Source: Acephala macrosclerotiorum
Lineage: Eukaryota; Ascomycota; Leotiomycetes; Helotiales; Mollisiaceae
Assembly (NCBI GenBank): GCA_014904845.1
Contig: MU119209.1
Coordinates: 263,380 to 327,379 of the forward strand
DNA length: 64,000 nt
Direction of reading: 5' to 3'
Below, piece after piece: positions 32,906-43,602 of the stretch (positions are counted from its first letter, which is position 1; each line of letters opens with the position of its first letter). The position numbers were made by a program, and so were the translations under genes. The notes under the pieces were generated by a model. It was not told the origin of the DNA, did no database searches, and worked only from the letters and a program-made list of their open reading frames with translations.

Positions 32906-34333
32906 TTACTTCTTGTGCAGCGGATCAATTTCTTCCACTCCTTCATCGTATTTTGTGCGCCTCATAATGCTCTCGACTGGACCCAGCAATCTCTGGAAAC
33001 CATCCTTGCCGAGTGTAGCGACCTTGACTTCTGTCTTGCTAACGACACTGGCGGCTCTTGGGGCATCATTCAGTAGAGCAAGCTCACCGAAGTAATCGCC
33101 CTTGGCGTATTGTTTCACTGGACCTTGTGTACCATTCTTATATGCCTCGGCCTCACCACTCTCGAGGAGGAAGAAAGCTTCACCGGCATCGCCTTCCTTG
33201 ATAATCGTCGTGCCAGCAGGGAACTTTTGTGTTTCCAGGGCATCGGCGATCTTCGACCTCTCATACTTGGTAAGAGAAGACAGGAGCGGAACCTCTTCGA
33301 GGAAGCTCTCATACAGACGGCGGCGTTGGAAAGTCGAGTCCATGAGAATGCGGCGGAAGGTAATGCGATCGAGAGCCCAGAGAGTGCAGCCGGCTTCGGC
33401 AGACATGACAGTAGCTGCTCTTGGGGCATTGTACATGAGAGCAAGTTCTCCAAAGGACCCACCGGGCTGAATGGTTGCGACCTCATCACCAAGACCATCG
33501 GGGCCTGGCTGCAATGAGCCACTCTCGTTGACGTAGACAACAAACGAGCCCTTCTCTACTACATAGAAGTAGTCACCTTCGTCTCCTTGTGTAATGACCT
33601 ATTCATGTTTGGTTAGCATTTGTCTTTGCGAGGTGACCGGAACAAGGTCATAGAATACAATCTGGTGACATACTTTGATTCCCTTCGCCGGGATAGCCTT
33701 TTCCACCAAGGCTCCTAATACCTGAGCGCTCTGCTCATCGTCCAAATGGCTGAAAAGGAAGTTGCCAGAGATCGACTTCTTTAAGCGTTCCAGCTGCTCT
33801 TCAGTCTTGTGGTGATATGGTGGCGACCAGTTGTCATTAGAAGCCGCTGTGGGGTTGAGTGATTCAGCAGAAACTGAAGTTCGTCGACCCATACCATATT
33901 GAGATGGGAAACCATCGGCCGCCTTGAAAGACGAAGGTGGTCCCTCTCCAGAAGCATCACCACCAAATGGAGCTCCGAAGGCAGAGCCACCAGCTTTGAA
34001 TCCAAAGTTGGGAGTGGTAGGTGAAGTGATTGTATCATTCTCGTCCTCCTCCATCACCTTCGAGATAGGCCCCGCACCAACTTGTTGTTCACTTGTATGT
34101 CCACCATCTCCGCCAAATGGATTCGAATGGGTGCCGAATCGGCCGGGGAATGTGCTTCCAGACATCTTGGGTTTTAGTGATTTTGAAGAGGAAAGAAATT
34201 GGGAGCGCTCGAGCTCAAGAAGTCGTGTGAAGTAATTGGCGCAGAATTGGAGAACGTCGGGCGGATTGATCTCGAGAATCTCTTTCTTTAGGGTATCGAT
34301 CACGTCGAGCGATGCAGGCGAAGAAGTTGACAT
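32906..34333 (-). CDS. cAMP-dependent protein kinase regulatory subunit
   Basis: Exons 33674-34333 and 32906-33598 give 450 residues. The protein holds PKA catalytic subunits inactive until cAMP binds. The N-terminus (PPDVLQFCANYFTRLLELER) is the RIIa-type dimerisation/docking helix. The inhibitor site is GRRTSVSAE near residue 150; its Ser makes it a type II-like phosphorylated substrate. Two cyclic-nucleotide-binding domains follow, each with a phosphate-binding cassette: FGELALMYNAPRAATV and FGELALLNDAPRAASV. The end is EEIDPLHKK. The region between docking and inhibitor sites is Gly/Ser/Phe-rich, as in other filamentous fungi. The 75-bp intron lies just inside the first cAMP domain. Confidence 0.96.
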
Positions 34334-35299
34334 CGACAGACCCGGATTCTGTGTTCAGAGATTCGATGCTTGTTGTTGGGGAAGGGGCGACTGAAGGGTA
34401 TTGTTCGTCACTTGGGCAGGCTCCCGTAAACTAAGGAAGAGAGAACAGTATTAGCTAGCGAATTATGAACTTGAGACATGATAAGGAGGGAGTGATCATG
34501 AAGATCTTCAGAGGGTCGCAGGGACCCCATGCTGGCACCTATGACTATCTGCCATCGAGGCTTGCCGGGATAGCAGGATCGGGGATGCTCCGAGGCACAA
34601 GCTGCGAACCAGCACGATGAGTGATAACTTACTGTATAGATTCAGCTTCGCATCGGCAGAGGTCAATGTTGTAGAGAATAGTGCGCGTCGTGAGGGTCGT
34701 GAGAGCTGTAGGTGTAATGATGGAGGGGGGAGATGAGCTCTCGCTAGGAAAGAAGGTGGGGAGAGGAGAGTTGATTGGGCGGAGAAGCTTGGTCGAAGCT
34801 TCGAAGCTTCGAAACCTTCGAAACCTTCGATTCGAGTTCCACTGGTGTTCTGGAAAGCTGCAGTCCACTCAGCGACGACACAGCCAATCTCTGGCGAATA
34901 CTTCTTACTCACCAACAAAATACCCGTCGAAGGTTATTCCGAGTGGAAATCTCGAGAGCCGGCCAGCTAATGCAAGCACGATGAAGGATAAGCTTCACAG
35001 ATTGCATGCGAAACAACTCGGAAGCTGTGGGCGGTGAAATCATTGCAACGGCTGTACATGGCTGCTAATGTACTCTTCATACACAAAGGATTTGAGAGCT
35101 CATACATCACTGTGTGATCTTCCCGAGTCGGTAATGAGAGTGGTCTTACCACCTGGCGGGGCAAGAGCTGCAACGCTCCTCAGTCATACAGCAAAGTTAA
35201 ACATGCCTTATCAGACAGAGCCGGTTACACGAATCTGACTAGATCTTCACTCCAGACGGAGATACAGAAATGATCGGATGATTGTGTATCTCTCAAACA
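34334..35299. promoter_or_regulatory. upstream region of the PKA regulatory gene
   Basis: No gene is seen. The only notable structure is the TTCGAA palindrome cluster at 34793-34833, listed separately. The region separates divergent genes. Confidence 0.4.
34793..34833. repeat. cluster of TTCGAA palindromes in short tandem units
   Basis: Units GAAGCTTC, GAAGCTTC, GAAACCTTC, GAAACCTTC, GATTCG follow one another, giving TTCGAA at 34800, 34808 and 34817 with 8- and 9-bp spacing. It lies about 460-500 bp upstream of the PKA regulatory start codon. It could bind a dimeric factor or be a simple repeat. Confidence 0.6.
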
Positions 35300-35641
35300 T
35301 CAGCCTATATAAGCTCTAGGAATACCTATGCCTGACCTAGAAAAGACTGCCTCTGCTTCATGAAACCAGTCCCGATGGGGTTGAAGGACTGAGACAAAAT
35401 TGTGCTGATGGCGAACATCCCTTGCCCAGAGGTTCTGGTCTCCATCCTGCGTCATACCTCCCCCAAAGTCCCCACCGAGGAGGAGAGTTGACGCCCATGC
35501 CATGAGCTCATCAGACCAGATTGCCAACAACTTGTCCATAGTTTTACTTTGAAAATTGAGACCAGTCATTCGATGAATATCGAGAGGTAGATAGTGTAAT
35601 TCATCCTCAATAGAAACGGCATCTTCGTTGAGTCTAGATGT
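35300..35641 (-). pseudogene. orphan open segment, possible gene remnant
   Basis: The minus frame is open from about 35636 (after a TAG that could be an acceptor) to TGA at 35300. It has protein-like runs: EDELHYLPLDIHRMTGLNF, MDKLLAIWSDELMAWASTLL and NFVSVLQPHRDWFHEAEAVF. No family is recognised. The DNA upstream contains stops, so any earlier exon is broken or spliced in a way I cannot see. A small real gene starting at 35569 is possible. Confidence 0.3.
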
Positions 35642-35999
35642 CTATCAGTGTTGAAAGACAGCTGCTGGGGAGCTCTGGTGGCACTAAGCTATTTCTCTAG
35701 CGGCATTCGGCCAGCCTCCCCAAATTGGTCTGCGCAGGCTCGGGCACATCTGATTCATTTCACCACCTCTCAATCCCATCTCCATTTGCGACAACTTCAT
35801 TGTTCTATCTTCCATCTGTTTCTGTCCTTGATATTTGCAATCTGCGAGTCCGCAGAATTGTACAGATCACGCACGAGCAAATTCCCTCCGATATCGTCCC
35901 CTCTCAACCAAATTGAAGACACCGTCTCAGTTCGCAAACCAGCCATCGCAATCACTCTACAACCCGTCAGAACACATTCGATATACACCAACCTCGAAA

Positions 36000-38324
36000 A
36001 TGGGAAGCTTCGTATTCAAATGGTATGCTGCTCGTGGTCTTTTGGGCTCGCCCATGTTCTATCAATCGCATCTTCTCCTAGCCGCCTCTGCGCATTGCTT
36101 ATCGAGGTTTCACCTGTCTCGGCGCAATGTGACACCTTTGATCGTCTATTCAGCTATCGATTGCGTGACTGACTTTCAAACCATAGGGACCATCCTGCCT
36201 CCGAAGTCTATGTGACTGGCACCTTCGACAACTGGGAGAAGACGGAGAAGTTGATTAAGACCGGCGACACCTTCGCGAAGGATGTAACTCTGCCAAGTGC
36301 AGCTGAGAAGATATACTATAAGGTGCGTAGAGGACTACGCAATTGCTGAATCCCGAGCTTCGAGACTTGGTGAAGCTCTTTGCTGCAAAGTTTGGGCTAT
36401 CCAACTCATGTTGCCTGCCTGCGGCCGCCAAGCGCTTGTCGTCCAATTCGGCTTCGTGCGAAAAGATGCTCTCCTCATCTCTAGCATGTGGCAAGGCTTT
36501 ACCCGTGGAGCGTGCTTTGCACCCTGGCAATACATCTCGAGATATGACGCGGTTTCGCCGAACTTGCCACAAATCTGTCATGGAGCGGTGAAGCTTCCAA
36601 GTTAAAAAGCATCGCTTCCAGGGTCAGCTGGCAGGCAGTGGCCCTGTTTGAGAGTTTGGTGCTTAGACCACGCCGCCTTGGATGTCGCCTATTCCAGACC
36701 CCGCCATGAGCTACGAAGAGCTGGGGCTAGGTTCTTAAAACCAGGCTCCCGCCCTTTACTTTTTCTTACGACGATCTTCTATCACGAATATCATTCGAAC
36801 TACAGCTGACTTGAACTTCTCTTACAGTTTGTTGTTGACGGCAATTGGACTACCGATCACACTGCACCACAAGAAAACGACGCTTCAGGCTACCTAAACA
36901 ACGTCCTCACCACAGACCGAATTACGAAGCATACACCCGAGACAGCTGGAATTATGTCTGGTGTTGCTCCTAACTCTACGACAGCCGCATTGGCAAAAGA
37001 TGTGCCTCTCGAGAAAGCTCAACACGAGTCTACAGGCTCCTCAGATCTGCCTGGATCTTTCCCCGAGACCCCAGCCGCAATCGAGAAAGGTGACTTTTCT
37101 GTCAACCCTCTGCCGGCCGCAGATGGCGCTGTGAACCCCATAAAGCTTGCGCCTGGCGAGAAGGTTCCAGATCCAAGTACCTTCACAAACAACACAGTCA
37201 CATCAGGTGTCCATGATGACCCAGAGCTTGTTGCCGCGGCCAAGAAGGAAAACGACCAGACATTCAGTGTCTCTCCACTTCCTGCCTTCCCTGGCGGCGT
37301 GAACCCAGTCACTGTCGCACCCGGCGAGAAGATTCCCACCTCGGAGAAATTGACTGCAAACACTATCAACTCCGGAGTCACCACGGACAAAGAGTCATAC
37401 GAGAATAGCGGCGGATTAGGAAATGCGCCTGTTCTCCCTCCAGTTGTTACTCCTGCAGCTGAGCGGGCACAAAATGGCACCGGCGTATTTGATCTGCCAC
37501 CCGCAAAGAACCTGATTCCCGAGTCAAGCTTGCCAATTGGAGCGGCAGGTGTTGGAAGCTACGATGCTAGTCCCACGATTCAATCGGCTGCTCCCACAAG
37601 CACAACGGCTCAACTTGCTGCTGCCGTCCCTCTCGAATCCTCCAAGGTTCCTGAAGTTGTGAAGAAAAGTCAAGAAGAAGCAGGCTTTGCTCCCGAGGCA
37701 AGCGCGGTACCAGCTGAGGTCTCTGAGAAGAGCGCCGTTGAGAAGGAGCTTCTGAAAGAGGTTCCAGTGGCCCCCTCTACCTCCGAAGGTACTGCAGGAA
37801 AGGGAACCGGTGAGGCCAACGGCACTTCTGCTGCTAAGGATACTCCCGAGGTTGTGAAGGAGTCGCTTGCTGAATCTGGACAAAGCCCAGAAGCTGCTGC
37901 CAACGAGGAGGCTATCCTGGAAAAGAAGGCTGTTGAGAAGGAGTTGTTATCTGAGATCAAGCCCGAAACCTCCACGGGCGAGTCTGCACCCAAGATCACC
38001 TCAACTGGAACGTCTGGCGGTCTCAATGCCCCAGTTACTAGCGAGCCCATTGAATCACGTGATGTTTCGCCGGGGACTGTTCCAGGTTCTCACACTGAGA
38101 CCCAAACCGCACCAACCGTTACTTCGGGAGTAGCTACTGCCACTACGGAGAAGACTTCTACCCCTGCAGCACCTGCTACACCCTCAACCCCTGCCAAGGA
38201 TACTCCAGGAAGCAGCAAGGCAGGTGACAGCCCCGCCGGTTCCGCCACCGACAAGGCCGATAAGAAGAAAAAGCGAACCAGCTTCTTTGGAAAGCTTAAA
38301 GCCAAGCTCTCCCACAAGGATTAA
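36000..38324 (+). CDS. Crp1/Mdg1-like protein with AMPK-type glycogen-binding domain
   Basis: Exons 36000-36022, 36187-36322 and 36828-38324 give 551 residues. The first two exons and the start of the third form an AMPK1-type carbohydrate-binding fold (FKWDHPASEVYVTGTFDNW, FAKDVTLPSAAEKIYYKFVVDGNWTTD). Yeast Crp1 and Mdg1 have this N-terminus; Crp1 binds cruciform DNA and Mdg1 affects pheromone signalling. The rest is low-complexity Pro/Ala/Ser/Glu sequence with internal duplications: FSVNPLPAADGAVNPIKLAPGEK against FSVSPLPAFPGGVNPVTVAPGEK, and repeated KEL(L)KE and PEVV motifs. It ends in the basic block KKKKRTSFFGKLKAKL. The second intron, 36323-36827, is about 505 bp, far longer than others here, and an internal ATG at 36954 could start a form without the binding domain. 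Confidence 0.88.
36323..36827 (+). other. unusually long intron (505 bp)
   Basis: Bounded by GTGCGT and CTTACAG. Its last 100 bases are pyrimidine-rich followed by a leader-like stretch, resembling a fungal promoter and 5' leader ahead of the internal ATG at 36954. No conserved frame crosses it. Confidence 0.5.
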
Positions 38325-40107
38325 ATACCCCTCAACTTTTGAGTCACAAACTGGACGCCGTAATAATTGGTTGATCGGGCGTGAGATTCCGAGTGTACAA
38401 TATTTACAGAGCGCTTTCCTGATCGTGTCGTAATGCCGAGGACATGGGGGACGGGCGTGGGGACTTTTGGCCATGGGAGGCTGCTTGCAAACGCGAAAGT
38501 GCTTGATACCGATTGCCTGATTTACACGTTCCTGTTTCTTGTTTTTGTCGTTGGGCTTTTTCGTCTTTTTTCTTCCAATACCATGTCCTGTTTTTGCGTG
38601 CATCATCATCATCATCGTCAAGGGTTCATTTTCATATGGGTTTCCTGATGAGCGAGGAGGGCAATGATAGTGGTGAACATGGAGGAGAAGGAAGAGCAGT
38701 CAAGAATGAGCCAGAGCTTCTGGAAAAGTGTAGATAAGGTGTGAAGTTAGTTTGTGATGCATCTTGACGTTACATCAAATTCTGCTTGCCTATATTCATT
38801 TTCGTGACATGCTATGTGTGTCCCACTTGAAGTGACATCTTGAGATCCATCGTACTTTCCCGTCTTCCTCCCCCCCCCCTTGAGCTAGTACTTGAAACAT
38901 CCATTCAAGAAGGGACATTCATCAAAGAAAGGACATTCAATCATGAACAGACATTCAATTAAGAAAGGACATAGTTCATCATCAAGCTCCCGCTCCTGCC
39001 CTCCGCTCCTTCCCCAAGCTCCGCCGCTTCCGCTTCAACGTTCACTAGAAGTTGGAAGAAGGCACATCGCCACCTCGGCTCTTAAAGTTGGGAGTTGAAT
39101 TTGAAGCTGAAGTTAAGCTGAGATGTTGAAGGGCATAGGATGAATACGTTCTGAACTCAGGAAGATCAGACTTCCACCTGATTGATTAGGGTGTGGTGGG
39201 AAAAGGCAGAATCGAGGTGATGGAGAACGGACAAGGAATATTGGAATTGAGAGATTGACAATGGAGGTCGGTAAACAAAAGGATATCAAAGGTGACGGAG
39301 AGGTTTATTCAAAGTTCACGAGCGAGAAAAGACGAAGGTATGAAATGAAAGGAAGGCATTTGACTCACCAAATTCAAAGGCCCATCAATTACATCAAACC
39401 AGCAACGATAGTATGTATAAACTTTTAATTATCCCCCTCTCTCAAGTATGTAAGGAATGTCTGCTATTTACTTTTGATGCCCAACCAGCCCACCTCCATC
39501 TATCCATCTATCATGCAAGGGTATCTCAAACCAACGCACGCTCGCTATGCTTTATCCATTCATTCATTTCAATGATACCGCTCAGTTCCGACCAAATCAT
39601 CCATGCTTTCAAACCGCCCAAAATGCCACTCCAATCCCTTCCATGCCTAAAAAACACCCGCGTCACTTTGTAAAGAGTACAAGTATGTATAAGGAATGAC
39701 ATGAAATATCAGCAACCCGAAACCCAAGTACAAAGAAGCTCAAGTACAGAAGCGGACCAAGTACGAAGAGGAAGAAGAGGAAGGAGGTTAGAGAAGAGGA
39801 GACGTATATAGAGTAAAGAGATAGATAGGTAGATAGATAGAGGAGTAATAGGAATAAAAAAACACATCCAACATTAGTAGAGACCATTCATCGGACTCGT
39901 AACTCTTTCTTCATCTGGTCGTAATTTCATGAAACCTTCTTTCTAGTCCCACCCAAGAAAACAAAACACCCAGAAATGAGAAGAGAAACATCAACGCAAA
40001 CATTAGAAAAACCAACAAGTACAATATGCGGCCCCAAAGAAAGAAGAAATAAATGAAACGTAAGGAATAAAGCAATTGTTAGTAGGGAGAGAGAGGTATC
40101 GAGGAGA
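38325..40107. other. long 3' region between convergent genes
   Basis: 1.8 kb with 3' flanks of the Crp1-like gene (+) and of the transcription factor (-). It contains a run of ten C (about 38868-38879), the 18-bp repeat at 38895-38966 and GATA-type short repeats near 39820-39840. No gene is supported. Confidence 0.4.
38895..38966 (+). repeat. 18-bp tandem repeat, four units
   Basis: Units start at 38895, 38913, 38931 and 38949 with consensus GGACATTCAATCAAGAAA. The plus-strand frame reads six-residue units of type GHSxKK (HPFKKG, HSSKKG, HSIMNR, HSIKKG), but no good ATG precedes it. Confidence 0.7.
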
Positions 40108-43100
40108 TCAGAACCACTTCACACGGATTCCTTTCTTGATCTTGCTTAGCACCACGACAGCATCAACAAGATGCCCAGATTTGTTGCCCACACTCTCGAT
40201 CTCCAGGCGGTGTCGAACAGCATCAATAAGACCACAAGTATCTCCTTTGGTATTCGCAGTCGCTTTGCTGGTCCATAGTTCTTCAACACTCAAATCAAGC
40301 ATTGCGCTGGTGTAGCTGAGTGCTTTGAGCCTTGCTTCTTCGTGAAGTGCGTTCATGTCGACAGTGACGGTTGTAATCTCGCCATCTGAACTGCTGCGAG
40401 ACAGGGATGGGTTGCCAGCATTCTGATATTTGTGACCGAAAGCCCAGCAGATCAGCGCGGAAACGTACAGTGACCAGTAATCGGAGATGCAAAAGCCAGT
40501 ATTAAGACGCCCGTCAGATGACTTAGGAGGTATTGGCTGAGAGATAACTTGAGATAGAACTTGGCAGGCGTGATGAGTAGCTTGTGCAGCTGCGAAGGTT
40601 GTAGACCATGCTTTCAAGCGAATCTGTGCGCCCTGAAATTCGGAAGGAGTGATCTTTTGAGCGAAGACCCAGGTATCGCCTGCTACCGCCAGGAGACTAT
40701 GTAGTGGTGTGTTGTAGAGTGCAAGGTAGGTGAGCGTGTGTGGTGAGGTCGGACAAAGATCCATAAAGTTTTGTACATCGGGGTGGAAGGAACCAGGAAG
40801 GAAGTTGTTCGGATAACGAGGATCTTCTCGAGAGGGGAGGCGTGCAGCGAACCAGCATATTATGAGTGATTGAGTGAACGGGTCTTTGTCCACCATGCAT
40901 TGGGATGGGGCTTCCTGTTCGAGTAGGTGAAGCGGCTGAGGTGTGTAACCAGATCTCTGGGTTTGCCATTCTCCTGTAGGAGTAGTGGCGTTCCAGAGGT
41001 TATCTGGGCAAGGGAGACAGATCAAAGACCTAATATTGTCACGACTGGCACGAGCGCGAGACTGCTGATGGTACATGAATTGGTGGACATCGAACATGAA
41101 GCAAGCGCTGAGGAGGCGTTGTCTTGCTTCATTCTCAAGCCACTGATACCAATCGCTGGAGTCATCGGGACGTGGAAGAGGGCGGCCATTGGGTTGAGGT
41201 CCGAATCGATCAAGAAGAGCTTCAGCAGACGTTGCAATTGCTGGACTCTGACTTGGCATCGGCGCCTGGCTCTGGTCTGTCTCACTTAATAGCTGAAGAA
41301 GGAAATCAGTATCTGTAAACGAGTTGTGCTGTGCGATTCACTCACCCTGGAATAGAGTGCTTCAAAGTGGCGCGATATTCGAATTGTAGTTTTCCGTCCC
41401 CGAAATCGAGTGAAGACTTCGGTAAGAAGGATTGCTTGCATGGTGTGGAGATCCCAAGAAGGGCACTATATAAGTCAACATTGCTGATCTAGCATGAGAG
41501 AACATGAGGATCTCTGTTGCTGCTTAATGGGTACAGCTGCTAAAGCCGCGACATACAGTAGCAAGCTTCTGGGAATGCTGACTTGAGGAAAATTGACTTA
41601 CTAGCTCTATGCCTTTCTTACAAAATTCGTTCAGTTCGGCTCCCTTGGCACGTGCTTCGGGGGAGTCATGATATTGCGTGCCGATTGCAGCCATGGCGGA
41701 TGTGAGTAAATTGCTTTGGGTAGAATCGAAAGTAGGTTGGTGTATTATGGGGAAAAGTTGATGAAAAGATTGCCAGTAACTAGAAAGATATATCTCAAAC
41801 GAAGGTTGTGGTTGAAAGGTCGACACAGAACTCAGGGCAAATGTCCCTAATTGCTGGGACTCCACCAATTCCGTCTTTCCTCTGAAGATCTCCAGTCCGG
41901 AGTTGTTGGAAAATCTTGGTGTGGATGCTGAAAAATGTTGAGCCAAGGGCTTACTATACGTCGGAAGGGCTGGAGTACCCACTGATGGTTCCATATTATA
42001 AAATCCATCCACTGATGTGGGGACATTTAACAGTTGTGCTCGAGCTGAGACAGGTTCAGAAATCCGAGGGGAGGAGAAAGGTGTTTCGTATGATTCCAGG
42101 ATTGAATCAACGAAGCCTGGGCTCCTGGTATCCTGCGGTGTGTTGTTCATCCCATGAGACCAATATGGAGCAGCTGCAGATGTTGACCAGTCTGGTAGTG
42201 TGGCAACGGACAACGAGCGACCTCTGTTGTACAGTTGAGGGCCTGTTCGAGAGCCATCTGATTGAGTAGAGTAATTGCTGCTGGATGCGGAGGAGCACCA
42301 AGGTGAATTATTATAGGAAAGACCTGGGATCCAATTATCTTCCGGGATCCTCAGAAGGGGAAGCTGCGGGGTAGTGGTGTAGTTCATGCCACCTTCAACA
42401 TATGGCTCGTCGAATCCGGACTGACCTGAAGCTCCAAATGAGTTCTGGTCCGTCATTTGGTGGTCATAGCTTCCCGATGGCCTATTTGAAGGTCCTGCTC
42501 CGGGAGATGAGACGGGATACGAATCAGATTCCGGCAAATGAGCTTGGCTAGCGGTTCTCTTTGAACCCGCGGAGCCCTGGAAATTGACGGCCTGGAAACT
42601 GCTTGTAATTGTGCTGTAGCTAGAAGCCGTCAAAGAACTCCCATCGCTCCCACTCGTGCGGGGTGTCATTGACTCTGTGGGAGAGGCTTGTGGTCCAGAG
42701 GAAGAAGCTCCCATGGAAGGTGGCTCCATTTTGAGAGAAGGCGTCCGGCTTTCTGAGGCACTCGATGATGCTCGACTCCTTGGATCTCCAGCTTTGTAGG
42801 CCTTTTCTCCTTGCGTTTCACTAAACTCCGTTAGCTTCTCTCTGCCATAAGGGTATAGCGAAAGCTTTTGATATATCATATTAAAGTAGACTCCAATACT
42901 TACTGTCGGTGCAAATGCCTAGCCAGGAGATCCGGTCGATGAAAGGCCCTCTCGCAATCCTCAAACGTACATGGATATGCTGGCTTTTGATGGCTCAGTT
43001 GATGGCGCCTATATATACCGATTAAGAGAGGTCTTGGAAACTGCACTGTCTTATCTCACCTCAAATGCTCAGCTCTTGTGAATGTCTACGTAAACTTAGT

Positions 43101-43602
43101 TAGTGAAATTGCCCAGGAACAGCCGCGCAGTATAAGTACATACCTTAACGGGTCGACATATGTCACAAGTGTGAACTGGAACACCCTTCTTCGCCCTGCT
43201 CAGACGTCCAGTGACTGGTGTGTACTTGACAGGCAGATCCCCCACAGGCTCTGACCCTCTCGGAGACTGCTGAGGACTTCCTGACATGCTCGCCTGATTG
43301 GACCCTCCGGCCAGGTATCCAGAAGTGAAGTCCATTGTCTCTCCACCAGCACTGCTCCGTCGCCGAGCTATGTTCTGTCGCGCCGCAGAAGATTGGCCTG
43401 CCGGCTTCGAGACTCGATTTGACTTGCGCCGCCTGATAGGAGTCTTGCCTTTGTTGCTGTCGTCAATGGGCGGGGAAGGTGACTGTGACGTTTGGGCGAT
43501 GGTGGGATGGGAGGCTTGTTGCTGAGCGGCTTCCCTCCTTCTATAGGCTTGAGATTCTAGCGGCTCAACATCCACGTCCATGATATCTTTGAGGCTCGAC
43601 AT
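40108..43602 (-). CDS. C2H2 zinc-finger transcription factor with Fungal_trans domain
   Basis: Exons 43144-43602, 43060-43085, 42904-43008, 41602-42820, 41346-41465 and 40108-41292 give 1037 residues. Residues about 147-200 form two tandem C2H2 fingers: CDICRPVKTFTRAEHLRRHQLSH and CTFEDCERAFHRPDLLARHLHRH. They are preceded by a basic stretch (PIRRRKSNRVSKP) that may be a nuclear signal. A long Ser/Pro-rich region follows, then the fungal-specific transcription factor domain (FEIYLSSYWQSFHQLFPIIHQPTF, GTQYHDSPEARAKG, MQAILLTEVFTRFRGRKTTIRISRHFEALYSRL, DDSSDWYQWLENEARQRLLSACFMFDVHQ). The same order occurs in AmdX- and Klf1-like fungal regulators. Targets are unknown. Start 43602 is the first ATG in frame. 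A long intergenic region upstream fits a heavily regulated gene. Confidence 0.9.
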
